Source of the DNA: Lachnospiraceae bacterium
GTDB lineage: Bacteria; Bacillota; Clostridia; Lachnospirales; Lachnospiraceae
Reading direction: 5' to 3'
Assembly (NCBI GenBank): GCA_900771955.1
Contig: CAAGPW010000220.1
Location: 1 to 10,611, forward strand
DNA length: 10,611 bases
How positions within the stretch are numbered: the first letter of the stretch is position 1; the number at the start of each line of letters is the position of its first letter. The notes below the pieces were generated by a model that ran no database searches, was not told the DNA's origin, and was given only the letters and a program-made list of their open reading frames with translations. Shown here one piece after another: positions 1 through 5,352 of the stretch. A program made the position numbers and the translations under genes.

Positions 1-326
1 ACGATCGTGGTTTCCTCTGTTGCCGGTTCTTCCGGCTCGGTCGCTGTCTCCTCTGTTGCCATTTCCTCTGCCCCGGCACTGAGCCATACGTCCAGCGTGT
101 CAGGCAGCACAATTTCCTCCTCGGAAGCCCCCACTTTCAACGTCTGTTCTACAATCTCATCCGCCAGCGGTTCAAATTCTGTAATGACAACCGTTTTCTC
201 CGGCCCGCTTACCGCTTCGGTCTGTGCCGCATATGCCATCATACCGGAAACATCGATCGATGTAACCATCATCAGCCCCGCCAGAAAAATTCCGAGCGCC
301 TGTTTTCCCCTATTTCTTTTCCCCAT
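1..326 (-). CDS. Secreted surface protein, N-terminal part (runs off left edge)
   Basis: The first 108 codons of a gene reading leftward out of the window. The ATG at 326 follows GGAGG (336-340 on the plus strand) with a 9-nt gap. Residues 1-34 form a signal peptide: basic start (MGKRNRGK), hydrophobic core to about residue 24, and a likely signal peptidase I site near A-Y-A-A (31-34). Residues 35-85 are an acidic segment ending in LPDTLDVWLSA. Residues 86-108 are a Thr/Glu/Pro-rich linker made of imperfect ATEE/TEPEE units, typical of spacers in exported cell-wall or adhesin-like proteins. The functional domain lies outside the window, so the role is unknown. The protein is probably exported and wall-associated or secreted (inference). 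The Ser-rich frame on the opposite strand is only the complement of this linker. Confidence 0.8.
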   Translation of the reverse strand, partial: MGKRNRGKQALGIFLAGLMMVTSIDVSGMMAYAAQTEAVSGPEKTVVITEFEPLADEIVEQTLKVGASEEEIVLPDTLDVWLSAGAEEMATEETATEPEEPATEETTI

Positions 327-376
327 ATATCTATTCCTCCCAGTTTCCTCATCCGTAATTCTTTCCATATACTAAT

Positions 377-410
377 TGATACCCATAGTCTCATGATACA
401 TATAGTCTCA
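377..410. repeat. Tandem 17-bp direct repeat at the surface-protein transcription start
   Basis: Two adjoining 17-bp units, TGATACCCATAGTCTCA (377-393) and TGATACATATAGTCTCA (394-410), differ at only two positions. They cover the -10 edge, predicted start and early leader of the leftward gene. Two head-to-tail copies there suggest a regulator site (for example a repressor or response regulator binding as a tandem dimer), but no known consensus was recognised. Confidence 0.6.
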
Positions 411-438
411 CTTTATAAAAAAATTTCGCTTCTGTCAA
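410..438 (-). promoter_or_regulatory. Promoter of the surface-protein gene
   Basis: On the minus strand TTGACA (438-433) is followed after 17 bp by TAAAGT (415-410). TATAAA two bases closer (417-412, 15-bp spacer) is an alternative -10. The spacer holds a T7 run. The predicted start near 403 gives a leader of about 78 nt before the ATG at 326. The -10 directly abuts the tandem 17-bp repeat at 377-410. Confidence 0.6.
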
Positions 439-565
439 TATTTATTTTTCTGCGCAATGGGTAATCCAGTAAAAAATGACTGCTTTTCCCGTCGCTATAA
501 CATTGCAAAAGTCTGTTATCTTTCTATATCAAATGTTTATTGCAAAAAATATTCCATAAAAAAAT

Positions 566-594
566 TTGCCTTGTTTTGGCTCTTATGGTATACT
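566..594 (+). promoter_or_regulatory. Promoter of the DtxR-family regulator
   Basis: TTGCCT (566-571), a 17-bp spacer and TATACT (589-594), with TG one base upstream of the -10 (586-587), giving an extended -10. The predicted start near 601 leaves a leader of about 74 nt. The -35 lies in AATTTGCCTTG, which resembles one half of the MntR box; the second half is not conserved. Confidence 0.6.
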
Positions 595-605
595 TAAGCA
601 TAAGA
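581..605. promoter_or_regulatory. Dyad over the -10, candidate autoregulatory operator
   Basis: TCTTATG (581-587) and CATAAGA (599-605) form perfect 7-bp arms around an 11-bp centre that contains the -10 TATACT and the predicted start. This is where a DtxR-family repressor would block its own transcription. It does not match the classical DtxR or MntR consensus closely, so assignment to the downstream protein rests on position. Confidence 0.4.
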
Positions 606-674
606 ATCAAAATTGGACTGACGGTGTTTTTCACATTCTCAGTAAAACTATATGAAAGAATACGGGGTGTTTTT

Positions 675-1040
675 ATGGCTGTAAATGAATCTGCGGAAAA
701 TTATCTGGAAACTATTTTAATGTTGAGCCAGACGCTTCCGGTAGTCCGTTCTGTAGACATCGCAAACGAACTGAACTTTACCAAGCCAAGCGTCAGCGTG
801 GCTATGAAAAACTTAAGAGAAAAGGGGTATATTACGGTAACCGATGCCGGCTTTATTTATCTGACCGATTCAGGTAAAAGTATTGCCGACATGATCTATG
901 AGCGCCATGCTCTGCTTTCTTCCTGGCTCATCAGTCTTGGCGTTGACGAGAAGATTGCGACAGAAGATGCATGCAAAATGGAACATGTCATCAGCAAAGA
1001 AAGTTTTCAGGCAATCAAAAAACATGTTTTAAACAAATAA
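675..1040 (+). CDS. DtxR/MntR-family metal-dependent regulator, short form
   Basis: A 121-aa regulator that should sense a transition metal and repress metal-uptake genes. Residues 5-65 are the DtxR-type winged helix (recognition region near FTKPSVSVAMKNLREKGYI, wing ending in LTDSGK). Residues 66-121 are the metal-binding/dimerisation part. By hand alignment the ligand positions are N9, E12, H78, C100, E103 and H104. Cys at the C100 position resembles DtxR/IdeR (C102, iron), whereas MntR has Glu there, so iron sensing is favoured over manganese; this is inference. The C-terminal SH3-like domain of long DtxR proteins is absent, as in MntR-size members. ATG 675 is chosen because it starts the conserved N-terminus; upstream in-frame starts precede the predicted transcript start. 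GGGGTG at 664-669 is a weak ribosome site. Confidence 0.88.
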   Translation: MAVNESAENYLETILMLSQTLPVVRSVDIANELNFTKPSVSVAMKNLREKGYITVTDAGFIYLTDSGKSIADMIYERHALLSSWLISLGVDEKIATEDACKMEHVISKESFQAIKKHVLNK

Positions 1041-1043
1041 TCA

Positions 1044-1068
1044 AAACCACCGGCTAATCCGGTGGTTT
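1044..1068 (+). terminator. Terminator after the DtxR-family gene
   Basis: AAACCACCGG (1044-1053) and CCGGTGGTTT (1059-1068) form a perfect 10-bp stem with a 5-nt loop, beginning 3 nt after the stop codon. The downstream tract (GCTCTATTTCTG) is only moderately T-rich, so termination may be incomplete. Confidence 0.7.
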
Positions 1069-1254
1069 GCTCTATTTCTGCAAGTTTTTCCCGCTCGAGT
1101 CTTAAATCCAGCTCTGGAACTTTAAAAACTTCTAATGTCGTTTCGCGATTGTCCAGGCAGGAAACCTTTGGATTACCTTTTTATTTCCTTGTTCACTATG
1201 TTTCTACAACAGCATTGAATACCGCTTCAATGAATATGCGCATAAATTTGTTCG
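1069..1254. other. Unassigned stretch with degenerate minus-strand frames
   Basis: No convincing gene. On the minus strand one frame reads a short peptide ending FMRIFIEAVFNAVVET before a TAG near 1198; another frame then reads ETTLEVFKVPELDLRLEREK down to about 1062. Neither has a start codon with a ribosome site, and stops separate them. The protein-like, charged composition suggests a decayed coding remnant, but I do not recognise the family. Plus-strand frames look like antisense reading. Confidence 0.3.
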
Positions 1255-1283
1255 TTGAAAATTCTTCTATATTATGATATAAA
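1255..1283 (+). promoter_or_regulatory. Promoter of the first TetR gene
   Basis: TTGAAA (1255-1260), a 17-bp spacer and TATAAA (1278-1283), with TG at 1275-1276 giving an extended -10. The predicted start near 1290 leaves a 50-nt leader before the ATG at 1340. Confidence 0.65.
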
Positions 1284-1339
1284 TAAGATAACAACTATCC
1301 CTTGGTAGCAAATGCTTAATCACGAAAGGTTTACAACAT

Positions 1340-1909
1340 ATGCCTGCTAATTTTACAGAAACAGAAAAACAAGAAATCTTTGGCCGTCTCTATGATGAGG
1401 GTTATACCTTCCTAAAAAAAGCCGGACTAAAAAACCTGAACATACGAGCTCTGGCAAAGGCTACCGGAATTGCCACTGGTACTTTTTATAACTTTTTCCC
1501 AAGTAAAGAAGAATTTATTTTTCAATTAATTCTGAAAAAAAGGAACGAAAGTTTTGATGCTTTTACCTCCTTGGCAAAAAACTACCCCCAGGGGATTCCC
1601 TACGAAGAAGCTTGCAATTTTTTCTACCAAAATCTTAAAAATAACAATATCTATCAATATTTATCTGCAGATGAATGTAATATGCTTATAAACAAATTTC
1701 AGCCAAAAGCAAATGAGCAATCAACCCTGACAGCCGAATTCATTATGAGCAAGTTAGCCACTAACAAAGGCATCAAAGAATATGCATTGTTTAATCAGAG
1801 TTACAATATACTGATTATTGGTACTTCTGACATTTCCAAAATAAACACCAGCGTTTTTGATGATACACTGAAACCGATGGTTGCCGCTGCCTGTCGAATT
1901 CTATATTGA
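1340..1909 (+). CDS. TetR/AcrR-family transcriptional regulator
   Basis: A 189-aa protein of usual TetR length. Residues 9-60 are the TetR DNA-binding domain; the helix-turn-helix is at about 34-53 (NIRALAKATGIATGTFYNFF), followed by the typical SKEEF segment. Residues 65-189 are a helical ligand-binding/dimerisation domain of no subfamily I recognise, so the effector is unknown. The start is ATG 1340; a weak AAAGG lies 10 nt upstream (1325-1329). Base composition is more A/T-rich than the centre of the window. It stands alone on the plus strand, facing a decayed traX fragment, with no obvious target gene beside it and no clear terminator after the stop. It may regulate itself or have lost its partner (inference). 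Confidence 0.85.
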   Translation: MPANFTETEKQEIFGRLYDEGYTFLKKAGLKNLNIRALAKATGIATGTFYNFFPSKEEFIFQLILKKRNESFDAFTSLAKNYPQGIPYEEACNFFYQNLKNNNIYQYLSADECNMLINKFQPKANEQSTLTAEFIMSKLATNKGIKEYALFNQSYNILIIGTSDISKINTSVFDDTLKPMVAAACRILY

Positions 1910-1943
1910 CGGTCGGCATATGTACCTGTTGCCTTTCCTTTCG

Positions 1944-2174
1944 TTAAAACAACAAACTGATATCCCCATAAATACAGATACGAAGCACTCCGATAAGGAT
2001 TAAGTGCAGTGGATAGTACAGATAGAAAAACCACTTCATCCATTTTGCAGTTCCCTTTTTGCCATTATACTGCATTAGGACTGGATACACCAACAAAACG
2101 CCAATTTGTACAAAGGCATAGACCTTGCTCACAAACAAGAAGGATACTGCTGCATATCGTTCATTTGTTTTCTC
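1944..2174 (-). pseudogene. traX-like C-terminal fragment (5'-truncated)
   Basis: About 76 codons open on the minus strand from a TAG at 2175-2177 to the TAA at 1944-1946. The sequence resembles the C-terminus of TraX-family membrane proteins (Pfam TraX): a hydrophobic helix (VYAFVQIGVLLVYPVLM), then YNGKKG and a final helix with FFYLYYPLHLILIGVLR. Full TraX proteins have roughly 220-260 residues and several more helices, so the N-terminal two thirds are missing. No fitting start exists; TTG 2138 would give 64 residues and lacks a ribosome site. TraX was named for acetylation of F pilin; many Firmicute homologues are uncharacterised putative acyltransferases. The fragment abuts the terminator at 2184-2223, suggesting a deletion or insertion boundary near 2175. 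Confidence 0.65.
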
Positions 2175-2183
2175 CTACAAACT

Positions 2184-2223
2184 AAAAACGCAGCACAAAC
2201 CGATCATCTCGGATTGCACTGCG
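2184..2223 (-). terminator. Rho-independent terminator of the tetR-KTR operon
   Basis: Reading leftward, CGCAGTGCAATCCGA (2223-2209), loop GATGA and TCGGTTTGTGCTGCG (2203-2189) form a 15-bp stem with two G-U pairs and one mismatch, followed by TTTTT (2188-2184). It starts one base after the KTR stop codon. Confidence 0.88.
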
Positions 2224-2224
2224 T

Positions 2225-2413
2225 CTAAGCGTCTGGCATTTCCATTTCTTCAATTTTTCCGTCTTTGAAACGGATTACGCAAGTATATTTGCACTTCGGA
2301 CAGAATAGAGGAAAATCCTCTAATACCGTGTGTGGTCGTATCTGCGTTCTTGTTTTGCCACCGCATCCGGGGCAGCAAAGCCAATCTGTTTTGGTGTTTT
2401 CTTTTTCCACCAC
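2225..2413 (-). CDS. Cysteine-rich KTR-domain protein
   Basis: A 62-aa protein matching the small cysteine-rich KTR family (Pfam Cys_rich_KTR). It has CPGC (14-17) followed directly by GGKTR (18-22), then FCPKC (37-41): two CxxC pairs that can form a zinc-ribbon or rubredoxin-like knuckle. The biochemical role of the family is unknown; binding zinc, and possibly nucleic acid, is inferred from the cysteines. Translation starts at GTG 2413 (a second GTG follows), 9 nt after GGAGG in AACGGAGGTGATT, a near-perfect anti-16S match. The gene begins 16 nt after the TetR stop, so the two are co-transcribed, and it ends at the terminator. From memory, such proteins are common in Clostridia, often in accessory regions. 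Confidence 0.85.
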   Translation of the reverse strand: MVEKENTKTDWLCCPGCGGKTRTQIRPHTVLEDFPLFCPKCKYTCVIRFKDGKIEEMEMPDA

Positions 2414-2429
2414 TTCAAATCACCTCCGT

Positions 2430-3053
2430 TCACTTAGAAATCAATGCTCGAAATGCTGCGTCACGGTCAAAGGTACCTGCCGCAAAGCCGGGAATCTCCT
2501 TAATGGATTTGCAAATGCTGATACTAAAACCTGTGAGGATTTGCCCAATCTCCTGGTCGGAGTAGGGGCAATCGCCGGTCACAATCAGCGTGGACAGGCT
2601 ATGCACGACAAACCACAGATCACGGAAATAGAGATCTGCTTCTTCGGCGGTAATGTGGTAAATGTTTACCAGAGTTGGCCGAACAAGCTCCTGCAAATGC
2701 TGCATGGACTTCATCGCGCTGTATTCCTGATCCTGTGTCCGCGTCAAAAACAAGAAACGATAAAGCTCCGGTTCTTCCCGTGCAAAACGGATATACTGCA
2801 TTCCAACGCCAAAGAACGGAATTTTCTCTTTCAGACCCGCATCCGCATAGCTGTCATACACACGCACCGTAGCGGCATAGACCCCCTGCTTGACGGTATC
2901 CATAGAGCCAAAGGCGGTAAAAACCGGCTGGGTGGAAGTACCAAGCTCATCTGCCATCGTCTTTGCAGTCAGACCATCAATGCCCTTGTCCCGCACAACT
3001 TGCATTGCCGCTTCTATCATTTCTTTTTTTGTGAATTTATTCTTCGGAGCCAT
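2430..3053 (-). CDS. TetR-family regulator with WHG-type C-terminal domain
   Basis: A 207-aa regulator. Residues 8-55 are the TetR DNA-binding domain with the helix-turn-helix at about 28-48 (LTAKTMADELGTSTQPVFTAF). Residues 75-190 resemble the WHG subfamily: 'GVGMQYIRFAREEPELYRFLF' begins it in type, and LWFVVHSLSTLIVTG near 155 matches the LW-hHG-sequence position, with Ser replacing the usual Gly. ATG 3053 is chosen because GGAAGG lies 9 nt upstream; in-frame ATGs at 3074, 3062 and 3092 sit over or before that site. It is the first gene of an operon with the KTR protein. A perfect consensus promoter and a dyad in the leader suggest strong, self-repressed transcription (inference). The ligand is unknown. 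Confidence 0.87.
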   Translation of the reverse strand: MAPKNKFTKKEMIEAAMQVVRDKGIDGLTAKTMADELGTSTQPVFTAFGSMDTVKQGVYAATVRVYDSYADAGLKEKIPFFGVGMQYIRFAREEPELYRFLFLTRTQDQEYSAMKSMQHLQELVRPTLVNIYHITAEEADLYFRDLWFVVHSLSTLIVTGDCPYSDQEIGQILTGFSISICKSIKEIPGFAAGTFDRDAAFRALISK

Positions 3054-3082
3054 AAATCTCATCCTTCCCATAAAATATATTG

Positions 3083-3101
3083 TCCAATGCATAACATTTG
3101 A
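3083..3101. promoter_or_regulatory. Dyad in the tetR-KTR leader, candidate operator
   Basis: TCCAATG (3083-3089), 5-bp centre, CATTTGA (3095-3101): arms match at 6 of 7 positions, giving a 19-bp imperfect palindrome. It lies just downstream of the predicted transcript start (about 3107), a usual place for a TetR repressor site. AATATA/TATATT flanks add outer symmetry. Confidence 0.4.
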
Positions 3102-3113
3102 TGTATATTAGCC

Positions 3114-3142
3114 ATTATACTGGTCAGGGATATGATTGTCAA
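3114..3142 (-). promoter_or_regulatory. Perfect consensus promoter of the tetR-KTR operon
   Basis: On the minus strand TTGACA (3142-3137), exactly 17 bp, then TATAAT (3119-3114). Both hexamers match the housekeeping sigma consensus completely. Predicted start near 3107, leader about 54 nt. Confidence 0.8.
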
Positions 3143-3284
3143 TGGTTGAGAAGCATATTTTCACCAAACAATGAATATTTGCTTTGTTCTTTTTTCATTA
3201 TATATCATTTTCCTTATATATGTCTATGTTCAACCAACTGACATGCAAATATCGCATAGTAAGATGCACATAAATCTATAATAA

Positions 3285-3316
3285 AGAACGGAATCCGCCC
3301 AAACAGAATCCGTTCT
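3285..3316 (-). terminator. Likely terminator of the small membrane-protein gene
   Basis: AGAACGGAATC (3285-3295) and GAATCCGTTCT (3306-3316) pair over 11 positions with one mismatch, loop of 10 nt. Leftward it is followed by TTATTATAG, a modest U-rich tail. It lies 80 nt past the stop codon at 3397. The remaining spacer (3143-3284 and 3317-3396) is A/T-rich and shows no gene; 3170-3199 holds a weak AATGAA-N18-TTCATT dyad resembling the array at 3711-3838. Confidence 0.6.
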
Positions 3317-3396
3317 CTATTACATTTTAATTATTTATCTTCCATTTTTCTTAATATTACATCCGAAGCGCCCCTTTCTGCAGCGATTCGTTTCTA

Positions 3397-3684
3397 TCAT
3401 TTCTGCATCTTTTTTGTTCTGAACGATGCCACAACGATCAACACTGCAGAAAAGGATGCCATTTGCCACAACGATTCCTCTTGATTCACGAATGTTGATA
3501 CCAGCAGATAAATTGCAACCAAAAGTACATTTGCAGTAAACAGCATCAGCAAAAATCCGATCGAATGGCGCATGCCAAAATCAAAATTAAATAGCAAGCT
3601 TCTGTGGTACATACCCAATATTCTTTCGCCACTTTCGTATAGAATATCTCTCAGCAAACGTAACAGTCTCCTCACCCTATCCAA
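3397..3684 (-). CDS. Small two-helix membrane protein, unknown
   Basis: Up to 95 residues, not recognised. Residues 1-40 are basic and probably cytosolic (RVRRLLRLLRD, then an acidic ESGER segment). Residues 42-63 form a clear membrane helix, 67-73 a short polar loop (NQEESLW), and 74-88 a second, shorter helix. The C-terminus is basic (FRTKKMQK). Two helices with positive termini predict both ends in the cytosol. The start is uncertain: the first possible is TTG 3684, with AAGG about 16 nt upstream; GTG 3675 and ATG 3612 are alternatives. An ATG nearer the ribosome site, at about 3689, is out of frame and stops after five codons, so either the true start is non-AUG or the 5' end carries a frameshift. 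A repeat array lies just upstream and a likely terminator downstream, supporting a stand-alone gene. Small regulatory, toxin-like or transporter-accessory roles are all possible. Confidence 0.55.
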   Translation of the reverse strand: MDRVRRLLRLLRDILYESGERILGMYHRSLLFNFDFGMRHSIGFLLMLFTANVLLVAIYLLVSTFVNQEESLWQMASFSAVLIVVASFRTKKMQK

Positions 3685-3710
3685 TCCATTTTTCTGTCTT
3701 CCTTTCTTTT

Positions 3711-3838
3711 TCAGTGAACATTTCCTTGTTTTTGTTCATTGCGGCATTGTGTTTTATGTTTGTCAATGAACTCTTTCGTTTTTATGTTCATTGAGTTTTT
3801 AATTTCCTGTTATTATCATTAAACATACCTTTGTTTTT
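3711..3838. repeat. ~52-bp degenerate tandem repeats containing inverted repeats
   Basis: Copy 1 starts at 3711: TCAGTGAAC, 14 bp, GTTCATTGC (to 3742). Copy 2 starts at 3763: TCAATGAAC, 14 bp, GTTCATTGA (to 3794). Copy 3 starts at 3816 (TCATTAAACAT...TTTGTTTTT) and keeps 18 of the first 23 positions of copy 1 but lacks the right arm. Start-to-start distances are 52 and 53 bp, about five helical turns. The spacers share a C/T-rich core with TTTTT. It lies upstream of the small membrane-protein gene (start 3684), so a cluster of binding sites for a dimeric regulator is plausible. No promoter could be placed with confidence. Confidence 0.65.
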
Positions 3839-3859
3839 TAGCCTGATATTTCATCAGAC

Positions 3860-3903
3860 ACAGATCAGGGCGGGATACTTTCATGTATCCCGCCCTGATC
3901 TGT
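3860..3903. repeat. Perfect 19-bp inverted repeat (hairpin) without U-run
   Basis: ACAGATCAGGGCGGGATAC (3860-3878), loop TTTCAT, and its exact complement (3885-3903). A small second hairpin, CTGAT-ATTTC-ATCAG (3843-3857), adjoins. It lies 55 nt downstream of the nitroreductase stop, so it could act as that gene's 3' end, but neither direction has a T-tract directly after the stem. A processing/stability hairpin or remnant of a small inverted-repeat element are alternatives. Confidence 0.7.
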
Positions 3904-3957
3904 ACTTACTGTACTCCGCGTTAAATGTCCGACTTTTTCCTATATGCTTTTTTAACT

Positions 3958-4476
3958 CTATACCCGATAAATATAATTCTCCTTCCGCGGTTTTGCAGAT
4001 GCCGGAGCCTCTTTTGCGTACCCTAAAATACAGTGTCCGATTCCCGCATAATCGCCCTCAATGCCCCATTTCTTTAAGAGTGCTTTTCCTTCCTCACTCT
4101 CAAATTCTTCCTTTGCACGGTGTATCCAACAGGAATCCACGCCTGCTGCATGTGCTGCATTCATCAGATTTCCCATGACCAGACTCCCGTCTTCCAGATA
4201 AGTCGGCCGTTTTTTATCCGCAAGTACGATCACAACTGTCGGTGCTCCATAAAACGGATCTCCATCCGTCCCCATGATCTTGGCATTCATCCGTGAAAGT
4301 TGTGCGATCGTCTCTTTATCCTGCACAACCACCATGATCGGTGACTGCATCCCCATTCCGGTCGGTGCATAAGTGCCCGCCTCCAAGATCTGCATAAGCT
4401 GTTCCTCTTTTACCTGTTCTGCTTTATAGCTTCTGCAGCTTCTTCTTGTCTTTAAATCCTGCAAAGTTTCCTGCAT
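3958..4476 (-). CDS. Nitroreductase-family FMN oxidoreductase
   Basis: A 172-aa flavoprotein of the nitroreductase superfamily, expected to use FMN and NAD(P)H to reduce nitro or quinone-like compounds; the physiological substrate cannot be told. Residues 10-18 (TRRSCRSYK) are the N-terminal phosphate-binding motif. GTYAPTGMGMQSP (34-46) is the usual second FMN segment, in the position of the APSxxNxQP motif with Gly-Met for the usual Asn. A conserved C-terminal part contains GVDSCWIHRA and GHCILGYAKE. Length is typical of compact members. The start is ATG 4476, with GGAGG 9 nt upstream (4486-4490); an in-frame ATG at 4509 precedes that site and is not used. The gene has its own promoter (4562-4590), but read-through from the ABC operon upstream is possible because no terminator was found between them. 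Confidence 0.88.
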   Translation of the reverse strand: MQETLQDLKTRRSCRSYKAEQVKEEQLMQILEAGTYAPTGMGMQSPIMVVVQDKETIAQLSRMNAKIMGTDGDPFYGAPTVVIVLADKKRPTYLEDGSLVMGNLMNAAHAAGVDSCWIHRAKEEFESEEGKALLKKWGIEGDYAGIGHCILGYAKEAPASAKPRKENYIYRV

Positions 4477-4561
4477 ATTGATAGTCCTCCTGTCTGATCG
4501 TGCATCCATACGGTTCTATACGATGATCTGATACGATCCGTTTTTATAATCCTTCTTCTTT

Positions 4562-4590
4562 TTTATACGTCTTTTCCGGAGCACTGTCAA
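4562..4590 (-). promoter_or_regulatory. Promoter of the nitroreductase gene
   Basis: On the minus strand TTGACA (4590-4585), 17-bp spacer, TATAAA (4567-4562). Start predicted near 4555, leader about 79 nt. The leader holds two direct ATACGAT copies (4518-4524, 4531-4537 on the plus strand) of unknown meaning. Confidence 0.7.
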
Positions 4591-4612
4591 GCAGTCCGCT
4601 TTCTGCGTCAGA

Positions 4613-5338
4613 TTATGCGGAACGTACTTCCTGATGAAGATGCAGGGCAGAAAATATCACAAACAAAATTCCGATCAGTCCATAGCCGATCAGATATGCA
4701 CCGAGCCAGTCATGATACATCAAAATATCTGCCAGTGCCTGAAAAATTCTTGCCAGAAGTCCATCCGGCACTTCTGCCACATGCGTTGCCATATTCCCAC
4801 CTCCGATACACAAAATCATATAGCCAAACCACACGACATAAAAGCCCATCCTTCCAAACCGAAGCACTATCATTCCGCCTACAAACCGTAATACTATAGC
4901 TGCCAACAACACCAGGAGTACTATAGCCGGCTTTAAGACACCTCCCGCTTCGACCACACTCTGAGCAGGCATCCAGATCCCATAAAGCCCCTGTTCCAGA
5001 TGATACAAGATCCACAGAAGCAGAAATTCTCCCGCTGTAAATACTGCAGTCGTCCCAAGGAATGCCAAAAGGAAGCGTTTTCTCGTGCAGCCCATAGCTA
5101 TTGCCACATTAAACTGCTGGCTGAAAGACTGCATGGCTGAAAAAAGTGTCATCATCACCAGACCTATCGCCGCAAACATCACACCAAACGGAAATCTTTC
5201 CTCTGCTCCATATGCCATGCACAAAACCACCCCTACTCCAAAACCGACTGCAAACAGGATCAGCTCCACCATGACATCCAGCAGAAAATTCATTTTAAAA
5301 TATAAAAAACAGTCCATGACCAAATTTCTTTTTTTCAT
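4613..5338 (-). CDS. ABC transporter permease (second of operon)
   Basis: A 241-aa integral membrane protein with about six helices: 18-42, 50-72, 90-112, 136-160, 165-185 and 213-235. No solute-binding or ATPase motifs. Its segment IAMGCTRKRFLLAF (after helix 2) closely parallels LAMGAKRKDTFIG in the neighbouring permease; this positively charged 'MGxxRK' loop recurs in ABC-2-type exporter subunits and probably contacts the ATPase. Start ATG 5338; GGGAG lies 10 nt upstream. It begins 14 nt after the preceding permease stop, as last gene of the operon. The two permeases likely form a heterodimer with the ATPase in the membrane. Substrate unknown. No terminator follows directly. Confidence 0.82.
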   Translation of the reverse strand: MKKRNLVMDCFLYFKMNFLLDVMVELILFAVGFGVGVVLCMAYGAEERFPFGVMFAAIGLVMMTLFSAMQSFSQQFNVAIAMGCTRKRFLLAFLGTTAVFTAGEFLLLWILYHLEQGLYGIWMPAQSVVEAGGVLKPAIVLLVLLAAIVLRFVGGMIVLRFGRMGFYVVWFGYMILCIGGGNMATHVAEVPDGLLARIFQALADILMYHDWLGAYLIGYGLIGILFVIFSALHLHQEVRSA

Positions 5339-5352
5339 TTCTCCATCTCTCC

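Noticed and set aside
7..375. Ser-rich open frame on the plus strand
   Set aside because: It is the complement of the Thr/Glu-rich linker and signal peptide of the leftward surface-protein gene, which has a ribosome site, signal peptide and promoter.
540..674. N-terminal extension of the DtxR-family protein
   Set aside because: The extra codons lie over the predicted promoter and transcript start (566-601), and the conserved family N-terminus begins at 675.
2265..3101. 278-codon open frame on the plus strand
   Set aside because: Antisense to the TetR and KTR genes, with no ribosome site and no recognisable domain; the minus-strand reading matches known families.
3711..3838. CRISPR-like repeat array
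   Set aside because: Only two or three diverged copies, repeated part and spacers both similar between copies, and no cas genes nearby.
4518..4537. Direct ATACGAT pair in the nitroreductase leader
   Set aside because: Two 7-bp copies 13 bp apart are too short to claim as an operator without conservation data.
4586..4620. Possible terminator after the second permease
   Set aside because: Only a 5-bp TCCGC/GCGGA pairing with a long loop and no T-tract, overlapping the nitroreductase -35 region.
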